Assembly (NCBI RefSeq): GCF_035582795.1
Contig: NC_134373.1
Location: 17,630,001 to 17,694,000 of the forward strand
Source: Mycteria americana
Lineage: Eukaryota > Chordata > Aves > Ciconiiformes > Ciconiidae
DNA length: 64,000 bases
Direction of reading: 5' to 3'
In this document: positions 37,708 to 50,244 of the stretch, piece by piece
Layout of the letters: the number at the start of each line of letters is the position of its first letter
How positions within the stretch are numbered: position 1 is the stretch's first letter
Notes under the pieces: model-generated
What the model was told of the DNA's origin: nothing
The model's input: only the letters and a program-made list of their open reading frames with translations
Database searches by the model: none
Translations under genes and position numbers: made by a program

Positions 37708-40700
37708 AAGTAGAGGGAGCTAGAAGAGGAGTATGTAATTTTATTCTACTATTCATTGATTATTTTTCTTCCCCCCAGCCTGTGACTTAAAAAATTCTGT
37801 GGGAGAATTTACAATCTGTGTGATTTCTGTCTTATTTCCACATGATCTCTGACTAAGTAAACTTTTAAGAGCTGAACCTGAGATTTATTTTTTTTATGGG
37901 TCTTAGGGAAGTGTGATGAGGAAGAGAAAATGTCTGTGCTATGCTTTGAACATAGCATTTCAATTGATCTATTGCTATGTAGAAAGTAGTGGAAGAAGCA
38001 ACCTCCCAAATTGCATCATTTTGCGTATTCTGTGCTTACTTGAGGCTGTGAAGTGAGTTGGGACTATACCAGATGACTGCAATTTCTGCTGTTTTGGCTG
38101 CCTGTTGCAAGGGGAGGGTATAAGGTAGATGGGAATCTTCTGTTGCCTGTGGTAACATTCTACAAGGACAAGCTATAGGTTTCTGTAGGAAGGTAAACAT
38201 GGGGTCTCTCTCTGTAAATGTGGCAGAAATGTGGAGATGCATCCAAAACCTGTGACTTATTTTCTCTACTATTCTAGATTAAAGAAGCCTGAAAACTGCT
38301 GTAATTTAACATATACCATATGTGTTTGGCTTGGCCTGAGGCTGGAAAGGGTAGAAGACTCTAGCAAGCTATGATTTTGTATGTCATATGTTGTAGCATC
38401 ATTACAAACTTCTGCATGTGTTCCTTTGGGTTGGAGCAAGACTGTTGTCTGTGGCCATGGCCTTTGAATCCAAAGTAGTGCTATTTTTTGAGAGTGCTAA
38501 TTGCTGCACAGTATCCTGTGCTTGCCCTTCTTGTATGAAAACACTGAGGTGTCGGTATTGTGTTTCACAGCTAATACATGCATATGTTATTGTGCATCCT
38601 TAGTTATATTGTTTCTGTGCTGAGTACTCTTCCTTCTCTTCTTTCCCTCTGACACTTGTTCTAAGTCTGAGGAAAAGCTCTACCATTCTGTGACATGAAT
38701 GACATCAAAGTTAAAACTTAAGAGCACAATGTCTTTTTTTTGCCTCGGATGGTATAGCCTCTCTTATTCACTTGTTCTCCATTTGCTAGTTCACTATTCA
38801 TTATATTGCTCACCACTTCTTGTTGCCACTCATCTTTTACTTCACTTCTCACAAAATGCTGAGGGGGAGAAAAAGGGTGAGAAACGAATACAGAAGATGG
38901 GTTAAATAGAGGAAGTAGGTAATAGACAGCTCTTCTAAATTCTATTATTAGCTGTAATTAGAAGACAAAGTACAAGGTAAGCCTTGAACCTCCAGGTGAA
39001 AATGGGACAGAAGAAATGGAGTTTTTCCAAGCTTAAATTTGGTATGGCTGTGACAATGTGCTTTTGGATCATGGCCTAGCAAACTGTTAACCCTAGGTGT
39101 AACCAAAAGCAGAGCACGTTTTCAATCTGTCCATTCATCTGCTGTCACAAGTTGCTGAGTTAGAATGCTAACTGTGTATGTGTAATAGAACTGACATTGT
39201 ATGGTTGCGTTTTGCTTTGAAATTAAACAAGCTTACATACTGATGAAATCTGCTGAGTGTATGGTTTTTATTTTCTTAATCCTTTAGTGTGAATTAACAA
39301 GTTATGGAAGACGAGGAATATTTTCTTTGTGTACAACTTGAAAATCAGGCACAATATAGAACTTCAGTATCCTCTTTTTTATGGATAGCTTTTACAGATA
39401 GTCAAAAAGAAAATAATCGTAACTGAACAAAATGGTTGAAAAAGCAAAAACCTTGATTTGAGCTTCCCTAAATACGTGGAGTTACCTTTTCTCCTGAGGT
39501 CTTAAAAGGCTCTAACATTAAAAATTTATTAGTGCTGGTCATAATAGGTTAAAGAGTAAAAACCAAACACTGCATTTGAGTACCTAAGCTGATGTTCATC
39601 TGTCAGGTTTTATTGTTATTTTGAAACTGTCCAGCTGAGTCACCCAGCTCCATGTGCTCTTTAATTGAAGACAGCATTAACAAATGAATGCTTACAGCCT
39701 TTTTCTATTTTTTGGGCAGGTTGGTGTGCTTCTCAAATTACCCTGGGGTATCAGCCCTGCAGACACCTTCGTTTGTGTTCTCTCTTTGTGCCACTTAGGA
39801 TATCATCTCTCCCACAGGTTTAATGTAGCTTTAAAGGAAGGTGAAGTAATAATCTACATAGATAATTGTGATATTCAGCTTTGTCTCTGTCTTTTGCACA
39901 TGGGTTTATTTCTGTGTGGGACAGATGAACTTTTTTAGGCTGATACAGGGAAAGTGTGGGGTAATGTTTTGTGGGTTGAAGTTAGCATCTGAAAAAACTT
40001 GCATGCTGGCTTCAGGGAACGAAGCTCTGACCTCATTTTGAAGGTCTGCAACTCAGAAGTTTATTTTAAAAGAGAGAAAGAATTTCATCCTATATGATTG
40101 AGGCTTTTTTATTTATTTATTTTTTTTTACCTTCAGTACTTCAGAATGTCTGTTGTTATTTGTGCTGTTGTTTGTGCCTGGACTTGCAAGCTGCTACAGT
40201 TCTGAATGTAGCTGCCCATCTGCTTCTTGGTTATTTATAGGCGGATCTATGGAGTTCCTTCTAATCTCTCAAGTCTTCAAAAACATTAATGAATTAAACA
40301 TCACAATACTCTTGTAAAAAGGGAATAAATATGTATAACATCTCCATTTTACAGATGGAGGGACTGAATGAAGACTAAAAGGGATAAATGACTTGCTGAA
40401 AGCCATATGTATATTTCATAGCAGAATGAGGAATAGAAACGAGATTTTTTTCCCCCCTGACTTTTAGTCCTGTGTTTAACAGACCAGCTATGCTCTCTTG
40501 CTTGATACATGATGAGGAAATGAAGAAAGTACTCATTCTTTGAAACTTGCAGTAGATGCTCGTGAGCAGACTAACCCATTTAAAGACCTTTCACCATGTA
40601 CTGAGAGTATTAAATGTTTCAGATCTAATGAATTTGGGTAAACATGTTTATATTCTCATTGAGCCTGAATTCATTTTGATTGTTAATGTTTTTGACCAGT

Positions 40701-43700
40701 GGTTCTCACTGAGTTGCTTAGAAAGGAAACACCTGTTAATTGCAGAGCAGCTTCTCTCTAATATCTTCAGGGCATCTTACTTCCAGTCATCTAGTCAATG
40801 CAAGACTGTCAACTTCTCCCTCTGCTCCCTCTCTTTAATAGACTTTAAAAATGGTTTTAAACAGTGTCTGGACATTGGTTCTTATTTAGCTTTTTTAATT
40901 AGATGAGACTGAAGAGGTGTAGCAGAAAATGCAGGTGATAATCTTCTTTCATCAGAAATGATGCACTTGAATGCTGAATTACACATAGCTATATTGTGTG
41001 TGGGTTTTGTGGCTTTGTTTGTTTTTTTTTAAAGAATGTCTAGAATTTTAAACTGTGGGTAAAACAATGTAATTTACAGTCTTTCCAGAGCCTAGATATG
41101 ATAGGGGATGCAACCTACCAAGTCAAGATTTGATTTCACATTGCAGTGCAGCTTGAAATATTGTTTGCTTTATCTGTTGTTTTTTTTTTTTTTACTATTT
41201 GTTTACTATCTCCCCAGCCTCCCATCCTCCCCCTAATGTATACCTATTTCATTTAAGTTTGTGTTTAAGACAATTTTCTTCACAAGTAGTATTAGTATCT
41301 GCTTGGTTGGGGGTTGGAAGAGTTTTCTATTTCACTGGAACACCTTTCAAATATTTAGGTTTTAAATACAAATATTATGTGGATTTAGTCTTGCCACTTT
41401 TCTGTGGAAATCTTCAAAAGAATGATACATTGTCAGAGATCAACGTTGCTGTATTGATTTAAAAACCTGAAAGCCCAGGTCATTCTAAACAAGTTCAGTG
41501 AGGTTCTTCAATATAGTTCTTTTATTTAGTGCGTTTCCTGTATACACAAGTTTTACAATTTGGCAATGGTATTTTAATTGGCGAAGTAGATTGCAGGTGG
41601 ACATGCAGCACTCTAGATTGTTTCTGAAATTCAGCAAACAGATTTAACCTCTAACTTGTTTCATATCTGTAAAATTTGAGCATGTAAGTTACGTCTTTTG
41701 TTTTGGAAGTGACAAAATGCAGCTTCTTGAAGTATTTCACTTTCCTCAAGTGAAATCTGTTCTCTTCAGTGTTCTTGGTTTTTCTTCTGTAGCTTTTTTT
41801 ATTTAATGAGTCCAAATGCCTTTTTTGTTGTTGAATAGACACTGGATCTGTTTCTTTGTGCTAAACAGTGGTATGACATGGAGCTACACATCATTCTTTC
41901 CTCATTCTAAATTGAGAGCTTGATGGCCAGTTTAAGAGCCTGTCATTTTGTCTTCCTCCGAACAAGTTAAAAAGACTTCACATTTTATTTGTAGGTCTAA
42001 ATATACTTATCTGCTTTTTAGCAGTGTACCTTTTTAAAACACCTTTGAAGCTCCCAGTGGAAAGTAGATGCCAGCTCTCTTGAAATTGTTTCACTTTCCA
42101 ATATTAGAAAAAGACACTTAGTTTAATTCATCCTGAGATTCTCTGGAGCATTAAAGATAGAGAGGGATGTTAAACCTTATTTTTAAACCTGAAGATTTTC
42201 TTCTGGTAAGTTCTGATAGCCTGCTATGGTGAGAGTTTTCTTCTAGATGGAGCACATCAAAGCTCTCACAGAAGAGAGGTAATTGAAAACTTCAGGAGTT
42301 TCTGGAACAAAGTCTAGGTGTTTGAAATTATTGGCAATTGTTCTGACTCGCCTCCCTCCACTCTGAATGAACAGAACGCTTCCTTTGGTTCCAGGAAATA
42401 CTGAACAAAAGAACTATTTTGATCCATAGATGGTGCCACTACTGTGGCAGAAAGCCAGGCAGTGCTTTCATATTAAATAAATGGGTCTTTTTACAACAGC
42501 AAAGAAACATGTTCCCTTGAGTCAATAAGTTGATGCAAACTTTTGTTCATATGTGAAAGTATGAAGATAATGAAGTGTGTGTAGGTTTGGGCTTTCTTCA
42601 TTGATTATAATGAGCCATTTGTAATAATTTTGAAATATAACTTGGGGAGGAAAGGGACAAACCGTTACTGGGTACATGTTCCACACTTTAAGAAAAAAAG
42701 AATACTGTCCAAGTTAGCTTACACACAGTGGTTTCAGCGTGGTGTTCTAGGGACAAAAAATGACTGCCTACGTCATTCTTGAGTTTTGTGGTTTCTGCAG
42801 CAAATAACCTACAAATTTTTGTCTAAAGGATACAGGAAGCTTTAATAGGATGCTTATTTGAGTAATTGCTTAAAGTGCAAGCTCTCTTAGGACTCAGTTT
42901 CCTGAAAGAACTGAATTTATTTCCTTCTGTAATATGGGAAATATGTATTTTATATAATTGACCAAAATGACACTTAAATATGGACATTTTGAGATAAGGG
43001 GTGGGAATGAACTTTGTGAATCATTACACATTGGAACAGTGAGGGACAGTCAAAAGTTGTTGAAATGTTATCTCTATTTCATAATAAAAATAATCATTCT
43101 GCTTTTTTTGTTTGTAATGAAGCTCATTGTTTTAACAAGAAAAGGAATAACTATTCTGTTTTACTTCAGGCTCTCTATTTGGAGTTACTTTGGTTTTTTT
43201 TCTTCTTTCTCCTAGATCACTTATAGTTTTGATTCAGTTAATCAAAACTTCCCCCCCTCCCAGGAAAAAAAAAGTTCTATTAGTGTGCGTGAATGCTGAA
43301 GTATCCAGACAGAGAACTCCAGGTTGCAGTCTGAAGCCCTGTGCCTGGAATTAAAGAAAACAAATATTTTTTATCTGTTCTTTATTTTGACTAGATACTG
43401 GTGTATGTCTTGAATTATGTATTTCTGTGCAGAATTAGGGTTTTTTTATATATGGATTGATCTGTGCAAGTATGAACTCAGAAAGACTCACAAGCAGATG
43501 CCAGTTGCTACTTTGTGTAGGCTGGAAGAGGAGGTTGCAGTTCAAGCATCTTGTTGATTGTCAATGAAACACAGAAGCTTAATCACAGTGAATCACAGTT
43601 CATAATGCAATAAAAATAGGATGAGGGTAAGAAGGGATTTGGAGACAAAAGGAGCAGAAGCATTTGCAGCTATAGGTTAGACATGCCAATTCTGGCTGTT

Positions 43701-44199
43701 GAATGTTTTTTCTTTAATTGAAGACCTACTAATGGCAGGGTAATGGCAGTGTCCTGACATAAATGCAGCATAACGTATTTAAATAATTATTATATTCCTG
43801 GTAATATGAGACAGACTGCAAAAGGGTAATTTTATTTACACTTACTTTACATCTGAATGACTAAGCAAACAGATGATCTACCTGTAAATTAATTGTAGTT
43901 TAATGGGGTTGGGAAATAGGACTTTTATATAAATTATCTCAGTGTCCTTGGTTGAGATTCTGCTTTGCCTTTTTTTTTTTTTTTTTTACGATGAGGAGGA
44001 AGAAATCTTTAATTAAAGATTTATATGGAAAAATGCATATGATAATGTTTTTTCTTCAGTTTTACAATACTTTGGATTTTGGTTACAGTGTCCTGTGCTT
44101 CCTTCAGAAGAGTACAAAAGTTTTTTGGCCAGTGCTCATTCTAGTGAAATGTTGTAATTGATTTCCCATGCTTGACAACTTTGAATTCTTGTGTTTCAG

Positions 44200-44224
44200 A
44201 GCTGTGAAAATTATCTGAAGTAGA
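44200..44224 (+). other. SESTD1: SESTD1 exon 3, 5' untranslated part
   Basis: The exon follows the acceptor TTCTTGTGTTTCAG. These 25 bases precede the start codon. They carry an in-frame TGA (44216-44218), which shows that the coding frame does not extend upstream, and a TAG (44221-44223) in another frame that ends the upstream ORF. Confidence 0.8.
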
Positions 44225-44279
44225 ATGGAAGCTTCAGTAATATTACCCATTCTGAAGAAAAAATTGGCTTTTCTTTCAG
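44225..44279 (+). CDS. SESTD1: SESTD1 coding exon 1: SEC14 and spectrin domain protein 1, N terminus
   Basis: The frame reads MEASVILPILKKKLAFLS plus one base of a glycine codon, which is the start of vertebrate SESTD1 as I know it. SESTD1 is a cytoplasmic protein of about 700 residues with an N-terminal SEC14/CRAL-TRIO-like domain followed by spectrin repeats. Family work links it to phosphoinositide binding and to TRPC4/TRPC5 channels. The start is supported by an in-frame TGA nine bases upstream, a strong Kozak context (A at -3, G at +4), and agreement with the known protein. The exon ends at the donor GTACGG (44280). The G left over joins GA of the next exon to restore glycine. Confidence 0.93.
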
Positions 44280-47200
44280 GTACGGTTTCTGTTTTCCTCA
44301 ATTGGTTCCTTTTGGCATAATTTGGATGGAATTTTTAGGTTGGTTACTTGTATTTGCTGGATGTATTTAACAGAAATATATTGTTGGTTAGCGCTTTGTC
44401 ATATTTCAAAAGGATCTCTGAAACTTTTAATCTAGTAGCCAAGCTGTTGCTGTTGGCGTTTAGCACTTGTTTTCACTGTAGCCTGTAACTCAACCCATAA
44501 AGCTGATGTCATGAGGTTTCAGTCCATATATAAAAGCATGGTGATTTAGCAGACATGCAAGAATAATCCTTTCTGGTTTTTTTATGTGGTTTTAGAAATA
44601 CAGAGTGATTGTTTTCAGGATTTTCTTTAGAAAGTTTTTCCTTCCTTTTCACCCCTGTCTTTTCTCCAACATAGGAATGGATGGAAGCAGAATTAGCTGT
44701 GCATTGCAACATTTTGATTATTGCTAAGTAGTTAATTCGGGCAAGGCTGGAATTATCGTTGTATTTATTAAAACTTCTTGAATCTTGGGTTGAAGGTAAC
44801 TTTCTCCCTTCCCCATGCCAGAGAAAAACAAAAGGGAATACTTAAAATGATGAATTACACTCTTGCTGATTTCACTGCTGTCATAGATAGCTGTGTTAGT
44901 TCTTGGTGTTTGATTGCCTACTCTAGGGTAGGTAGGTAACTTGCAGAACACTTCTCAACTTGACAAATTGGCAAGTGTTGCCATAAATATTCTTCTGGTT
45001 TAGTTTATTTTAGCTAGTCTAGTTTAGCCTGCTCCAGTCACTTGAGAAGTGAAACCTGTTCCTTTTGTTAATAGAATTTATTTTGCTTTGAATTTTCTCA
45101 CTATCCCCAGCAATTGCAAATCAAACAATTCCTGTTTAAAAACAAACAAAAAAAACCCCCAAACTCAATTTACATTACAGCCTGGGACAGCGGGCAGTTT
45201 CTTCCATAGTAATAGCAGATGCATCGTATGTTGGTTGTTCAGCATTATAGCGCAAGGGGAAGTTCTCATTAACTAGAGTGCATTTTCAATTTGCTATTAA
45301 AGCTGCCTGATCCATTTCGAAATATCATGTTCTTAGTGGAAAGTAATTTATTGAGTGGCAGGCTAGGAACCTTTTTGAACCTACATATTTCTAAGTAGGT
45401 TTGACCTTTTTGGAATTGTGTAGTATTAATGGATGCTTTAATTGAATGAATGGTAAAGATTCATGCAGTAGTTCTTTTAAGTGTTTTTCAGTGTAAGTAA
45501 AGGAACCTGACAGAGAAATGAGTTCATTATGTCTCTTTAAAGCAATTTTATTCCATATATTTTAATAAACAAAAACATATTAATCATTAAAAACCAATAA
45601 TCAGAAAAATCATATTTTAGGAAAACGTTCTCCAGTGTTTATATGTTGAAGTCTCTTGTAAATTTTGAGTAAAATCAGTACAAATAATGTTGGCCCTGCC
45701 TTCTTTTTCTGGAAGCAAAACGGAATGGTTTCTAATGGAACAGTGTCTCCTCAGACTTGGAATCCGTGGCTGTGTAGCTTCTAAGTTGGTAGGTCGTTAC
45801 AAATAGCAGGGAAAAAAAGGCAAGCTACTGACTCGGCAGAAAACCTGAACAACCACTTTGGTACAAAATGAATTTAAAAATTTCTTTTTTTGTGATGCTC
45901 TTAGTTGCTTTCCTTAACTTAAACGTATTTTCAGTTTATGAACTACACCACTTCTGAGTTACAAGACACATCAAGTTAATTTCCCCTGATTTTATTTTTC
46001 AGGTTTAATTCTCAGCCTAAAGACTCAGATAGTCTGAGTGTAGTGCTTTTTTGTAAGACAAGGTGGTGGTGTTTGCCATACCTAAAATCACAATGTGATT
46101 GGGTTTATCTCACTAAACGCTGTATTCTGAAGGTGGTGGTAAATATTTATACAATCTCTAATTTTTATAAAGGAGTTACAAATAATATAACCAAGATCAA
46201 AGAACAAGTTACTTTACTGTTTAATTAAATAATTCTTATTGTTTAGTGTGTTAGTATTGGGAAATGTTAGATGACATCCATGATAGCCATCACTTCTTAA
46301 CTGGTAACTTTAGGTAATGGTTTAAAGGTAATAATTTAAAGCCCCATTCAGTTTTTTTCAGTATTCCCTTTAAAAAAAATTTTGAGTTACAATGATTCTT
46401 AGATGGATAAAGATATACCAGTTATCTTTTACATAAATGACTGGCCATAATTTTTCACTGAGGAAAAGAATCAGTGATAACTCCTACCTTGTTCTCTTTT
46501 TGTGCTATGGCAGGTTGACAGAATATTTACCTGATCTGTATATACTTCAGTGCAAGAAAGCTGCACAAAAATCACAGTGCAGGCAGAATACAGATGTTTG
46601 AATCTTTTCTAGTAATGTTTACAAGCTGGGGGAAAAACCCATCAGTTGTTACACAAGATGACTTGTCATGAAACTGAATAATTCAGATAATTATTGCAGT
46701 CTTTTTGTGAAATGTCAAGAGATTATAGTTTTTGAGTTTGGTTTGTGGTTTTTTTTTTTTTTTGTCAGTTCAGCAAACGCTGTTTAAATCCAGGTGTAAA
46801 AGCGGGAATTTCTGTGTCTAGTATCTTGCATGACTGGGCTTCAAGTGGCAATTCTAAACTTTCTTCAGTTAGACCCTGTTCAACACTGGAGTCTTTCAAG
46901 TCTGTGTAAACAAAACATGAACTACTATAATACGTAATTACTTTTGTGGGGGCTGGCGTTAGTCTCATGAATCCAGAAGTAACTTTGAAAGGAACAAGTC
47001 CCTTCCAGTTATGAATCAGTTATGGCAATCAGCTAACTTGCTATAAAAGCAAGAAGAAAACGTGTTTTTTTGGAAACCCTTCCTTCCCCAGCCATGTGTA
47101 TATTCATTAAAATGAACAACTTTAATGCTGCACTCATGAGTTCATGGGGTAGGAGAGGAGAGGGAGCATTAGATACAGTTCTTGCAAATATATTATCGAG

Positions 47201-50135
47201 CAGAGTCCTGAGCTGCTGCCATGGCTCATGGAGTTGTGGACCCTGGAATTTGGTTCAAGGCGACCCTTTTACTGTTCCCTGTAGAAATACCTTCATAACT
47301 TCTTGTGTTCTTGCTTTTCCTATTGCAGGCTCACTCAGTTTGATCACCAAATTCTGTCCAGTCTGTGTGTTTAATTTTTATTAATACTTGTGACAGTGTT
47401 TTCTTGCTTCTCTGCTCCAGTAATTTTTCATAGTTCCTCCATTTTACAATATGTAACCCATTTTTGAACATGGTTGTTGCAAATTTTAATTTCAATGAAT
47501 TTTTTTTTCTATATTCCTAAAAACTGCCACCTTCCCTTCTCTGAGGATTTCCTTATGGCTAAGGAAAGACCAAACAATGCCTGAACACTTAAGGAAAGGC
47601 TTCTTTATTCATTTTAATGTTTTATTCTTGTTGAGAGATGATAGCTAACAAGCTACCATTGAATCAGTATGGCTTCTGAGGTATTATTTTACAGCCACAA
47701 ACTTACCATTTTCCTCTTATTTGTTGGATTTCATGTGTGCTCACTAGGCAGCATAGCAAGTAGAGAGAGATTATTTTTTCACTCAAGTGTATAGATGAGA
47801 ACAAATGTCTAGTTTTTAAAGCATGAGGTATTTTTCCTTCCTTTTTCTCCTGCTTACCTACTCCAATTTTCAGGCTTTCTGCCATTCAGAAACAGAGAAG
47901 GGTGGACAATCTGTAAATAACTGTTGCTTTAAACTGTGGCTCCCTCTTAGTTTCTGTGGAAAGGATCCATTTGTTCTTTCTCATATAGCACCACTCTTTA
48001 ATTCTTCTGTTTAGAAATATAGTTACTAAAATGTGCATTGCTGTTTTCCAGCAACAGTTCTCCCCCCAAAAAAAGAAAGGGAGGGAGAAAAGAAAAGAAA
48101 GAAATAAGACTTTGTCTTATTTCTGCACAGTTACTACTATTCTGTAAAAAGTTATTCTTACTGCTTAGATAGAACTTCAGTTTTACCAATATTAAGTAAC
48201 TTTATGAAGCAAAAGCATGATTTAATGGCTTTAACCATGTGAATAACACAATTTGAGAATAAAAGTGTTCTTTCTCAGGTTACAGAAATTTACTTTGCTG
48301 CCTTTTCACCCCAAATAAAGCTGAGATTGTTATCTTTGTACAGTTTTTCTAAAATATGGAGAAAATTGTTTAGTAACTGCCTCCTACATGTACTTAAATG
48401 GCTCCATGGTGTGTTTTTTTTTTTAATAAAATAGTTAATATATTAAAGTTTATTCTAAAAAATAATATTAATAAAATGAAAAGGGCTTTTAGCTACTCCA
48501 GATTGTGGAGAACTTCCTTTGAAACTGGTCTAATGTAGAGATGGGTATTAGTTTAAAAAAATACTCAAAGATTAAAAAAACACCCCCAAACTTTAAGATG
48601 ACTGAAGTTGTGGTTTAATAAGCTATAAACTCAAGCACTGTATCCTTCTGGAGTATGTTTGGATTCATTAATGTTTTTCACTTAACGTGCAAATTCCCCT
48701 CCCTGCTTCTCATACTTCCCCTCCTGTTCTCCCCAACAAAAAAACCCCACCAAAATATTTGATTGGGTTTTGAAATTAAGACCTCTTTTCTTTTTCCTGG
48801 TTAGAGACATTAAAAGATTCAAGGGCAGAGAGGAAAAAAATAGATAAGCTGGTTTGCTTAAAATGGTGAATACATGAACTAGATGAGTTGCTCCAAATTA
48901 AGTGGAAAAGTGTCACAGCTACCTTCGCCCCTTTTACTTGATCCTCTGATGAGTTAACAGCCGTTTAGGGGCAAATGTTTTGGTCTCAAGGCCACCTACC
49001 TTCAAAAGATCACCAGTGATGCCCCTGCAGTTGGAGATGTGGTGATAATAGAAGAGTCAGCTGCACACTTGATTTCCTTCACTCTACAGCGTTTGCTGAT
49101 TGACCCTTTCAGGGAGCTGTGTCCGTATTTATTTTTCATGTGATCTTGTATTCAGTGGATTTGGCTTCAGTTCCAATTTAAGCTATGAGTAAGAACCTAG
49201 TCCAAATCCATTTTGGTTACTGGTTTATACCTGTGTGACTCCAAAGTCAATCTTTTAGAAGAAAGACCAGAAGAGAAGATTTCAGCTTTCTTTAAAGATC
49301 CGTTGTTGTTGCTTTTTTAAACTGTACCTTTCCAGAGACTTTCTTGAGAGTCTGTGTAGTCAAAAACAATCCAAAACACACTTGTAGAACATCTACCTAA
49401 ATGCAGCACATCAGCACCACCTAACACTTGATCTTACTGGATCTCATAATGGACATATAAATGTGAGGCCAGCTCGTTCAATATTTTTGTTGCTGATATT
49501 GTTTGTATAACTCTTACCAGAAAGGTTTGAAAATGCATATGAAGATTAAAGCAACTGGTTGGAAATATTTATCTTAATTGTGAGGTGGCTGTTACGTGTT
49601 TGTAAATAGGTCTGGAAATCCTATGTGTTTAATGAATGAACAACTAATTTAGTCTATGTGCCATGGCCAGCCCATGTGGTACAAGATCCTCCTTTGTGTA
49701 GTCCATGTTTCTAGGAGGCGTTGTGTTCCAGTTGGAGCTGCTGGGTACATGCTCACCTTGGAAGCTTACCAGGTGAGCATGTACCCAGGCTGGTAGTGTA
49801 GAAGGTCTAGGAGATACTTTTTAAAAATGTAATCTAGATATGCAAAAATAATGTTTCTGGAAAACTTGATTTGTGGTGTTTATGTTGCAAGTATTAGATG
49901 AAAGACTATGACAGCTACAGATGTGGTCTATGCTCTGGAGCCTTGGTGATGCCTTAAGTATCTATGTGGTGAATGAAAGCTCACAACTGAGAGGTGAAAT
50001 GTCAGTTGTGATTTTTCACAGCAACCTTAAAGATTACTTTTATGATGTATTTTGAGAGCATGTACTTACACTATTTCTTTTACTTCAAAGCCATCACAAT
50101 ACCTTTCTAATTACTTTTCCCCCCCACAAAAATAG
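44280..50135 (+). other. SESTD1: SESTD1 intron 3
   Basis: AT-rich, with poly-T at 46749-46763, A/C-rich tracts near 45138 and 48731, and a striking perfect hairpin at 49741-49788. It ends CCCCCCACAAAAATAG. No nested gene was recognised. Confidence 0.85.
49741..49788. repeat. Perfect inverted repeat: 18-bp stem, 12-base loop
   Basis: Bases 49741-49758 (CTGGGTACATGCTCACCT) are the exact reverse complement of 49771-49788. The loop, 49759-49770, is TGGAAGCTTACC. Pairing does not extend outward beyond the stem, and no direct duplication flanks it. In the transcript it would form a stable hairpin about 350 bases upstream of the next exon's acceptor. The stem is shorter than a usual microRNA precursor. 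It may be a recent templated inversion. Confidence 0.95.
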
Positions 50136-50244
50136 GAGGGAAGGACAGAAGAAGTGGCCTCATTCTGACAATTCCATTATGCCTTGAACAGACGAGTATG
50201 GATGAGCTGAGTGTCACACTAGACTACCTTCTAAGTATCCCAAG
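50136..50244 (+). CDS. SESTD1: SESTD1 coding exon 2
   Basis: 109 bases bounded by AATAG and GTGATT. With the G from the previous exon it reads [15 protein letters not shown], then [20 protein letters not shown], then P and two bases of a serine codon, which is residues 19-55 of SESTD1. The segment is the first strand-helix part of the SEC14-like (CRAL-TRIO) fold, where RSGLILTIP is the family's typical hydrophobic core strand. No frameshift or stop. The donor G|GTGATT is weaker than consensus but gives exact continuity with the next exon. Confidence 0.95.

Larger units (their letters stand above)
35107..44199 (+). other. SESTD1: SESTD1 intron 2
   Basis: Nine kilobases of AT-rich DNA with no exon-like coding segment recognised on either strand. 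It contains an old interspersed repeat at about 35440-36030, a (TTTA) run near 36459, and poly-T runs at 37686-37707 and 43970-43987. It ends CTTGTGTTTCAG. Confidence 0.65.
35104..44223 (+). other. Spliced upstream ORF before SESTD1 (8 codons)
   Basis: If exon 2 (ending 35106) joins exon 3 (starting 44200), the ATG at 35104-35106 reads MSCENYLK and stops at TAG 44221-44223. A single base (A) separates that stop from the SESTD1 ATG at 44225. The uORF start has a weak context (C at -3, A at +4), while the main start is strong (A at -3, G at +4), so leaky scanning or reinitiation is expected. It depends wholly on the exon 2 assignment. Coordinates span the intron; only 35104-35106 and 44200-44223 belong to it. 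Confidence 0.5.
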
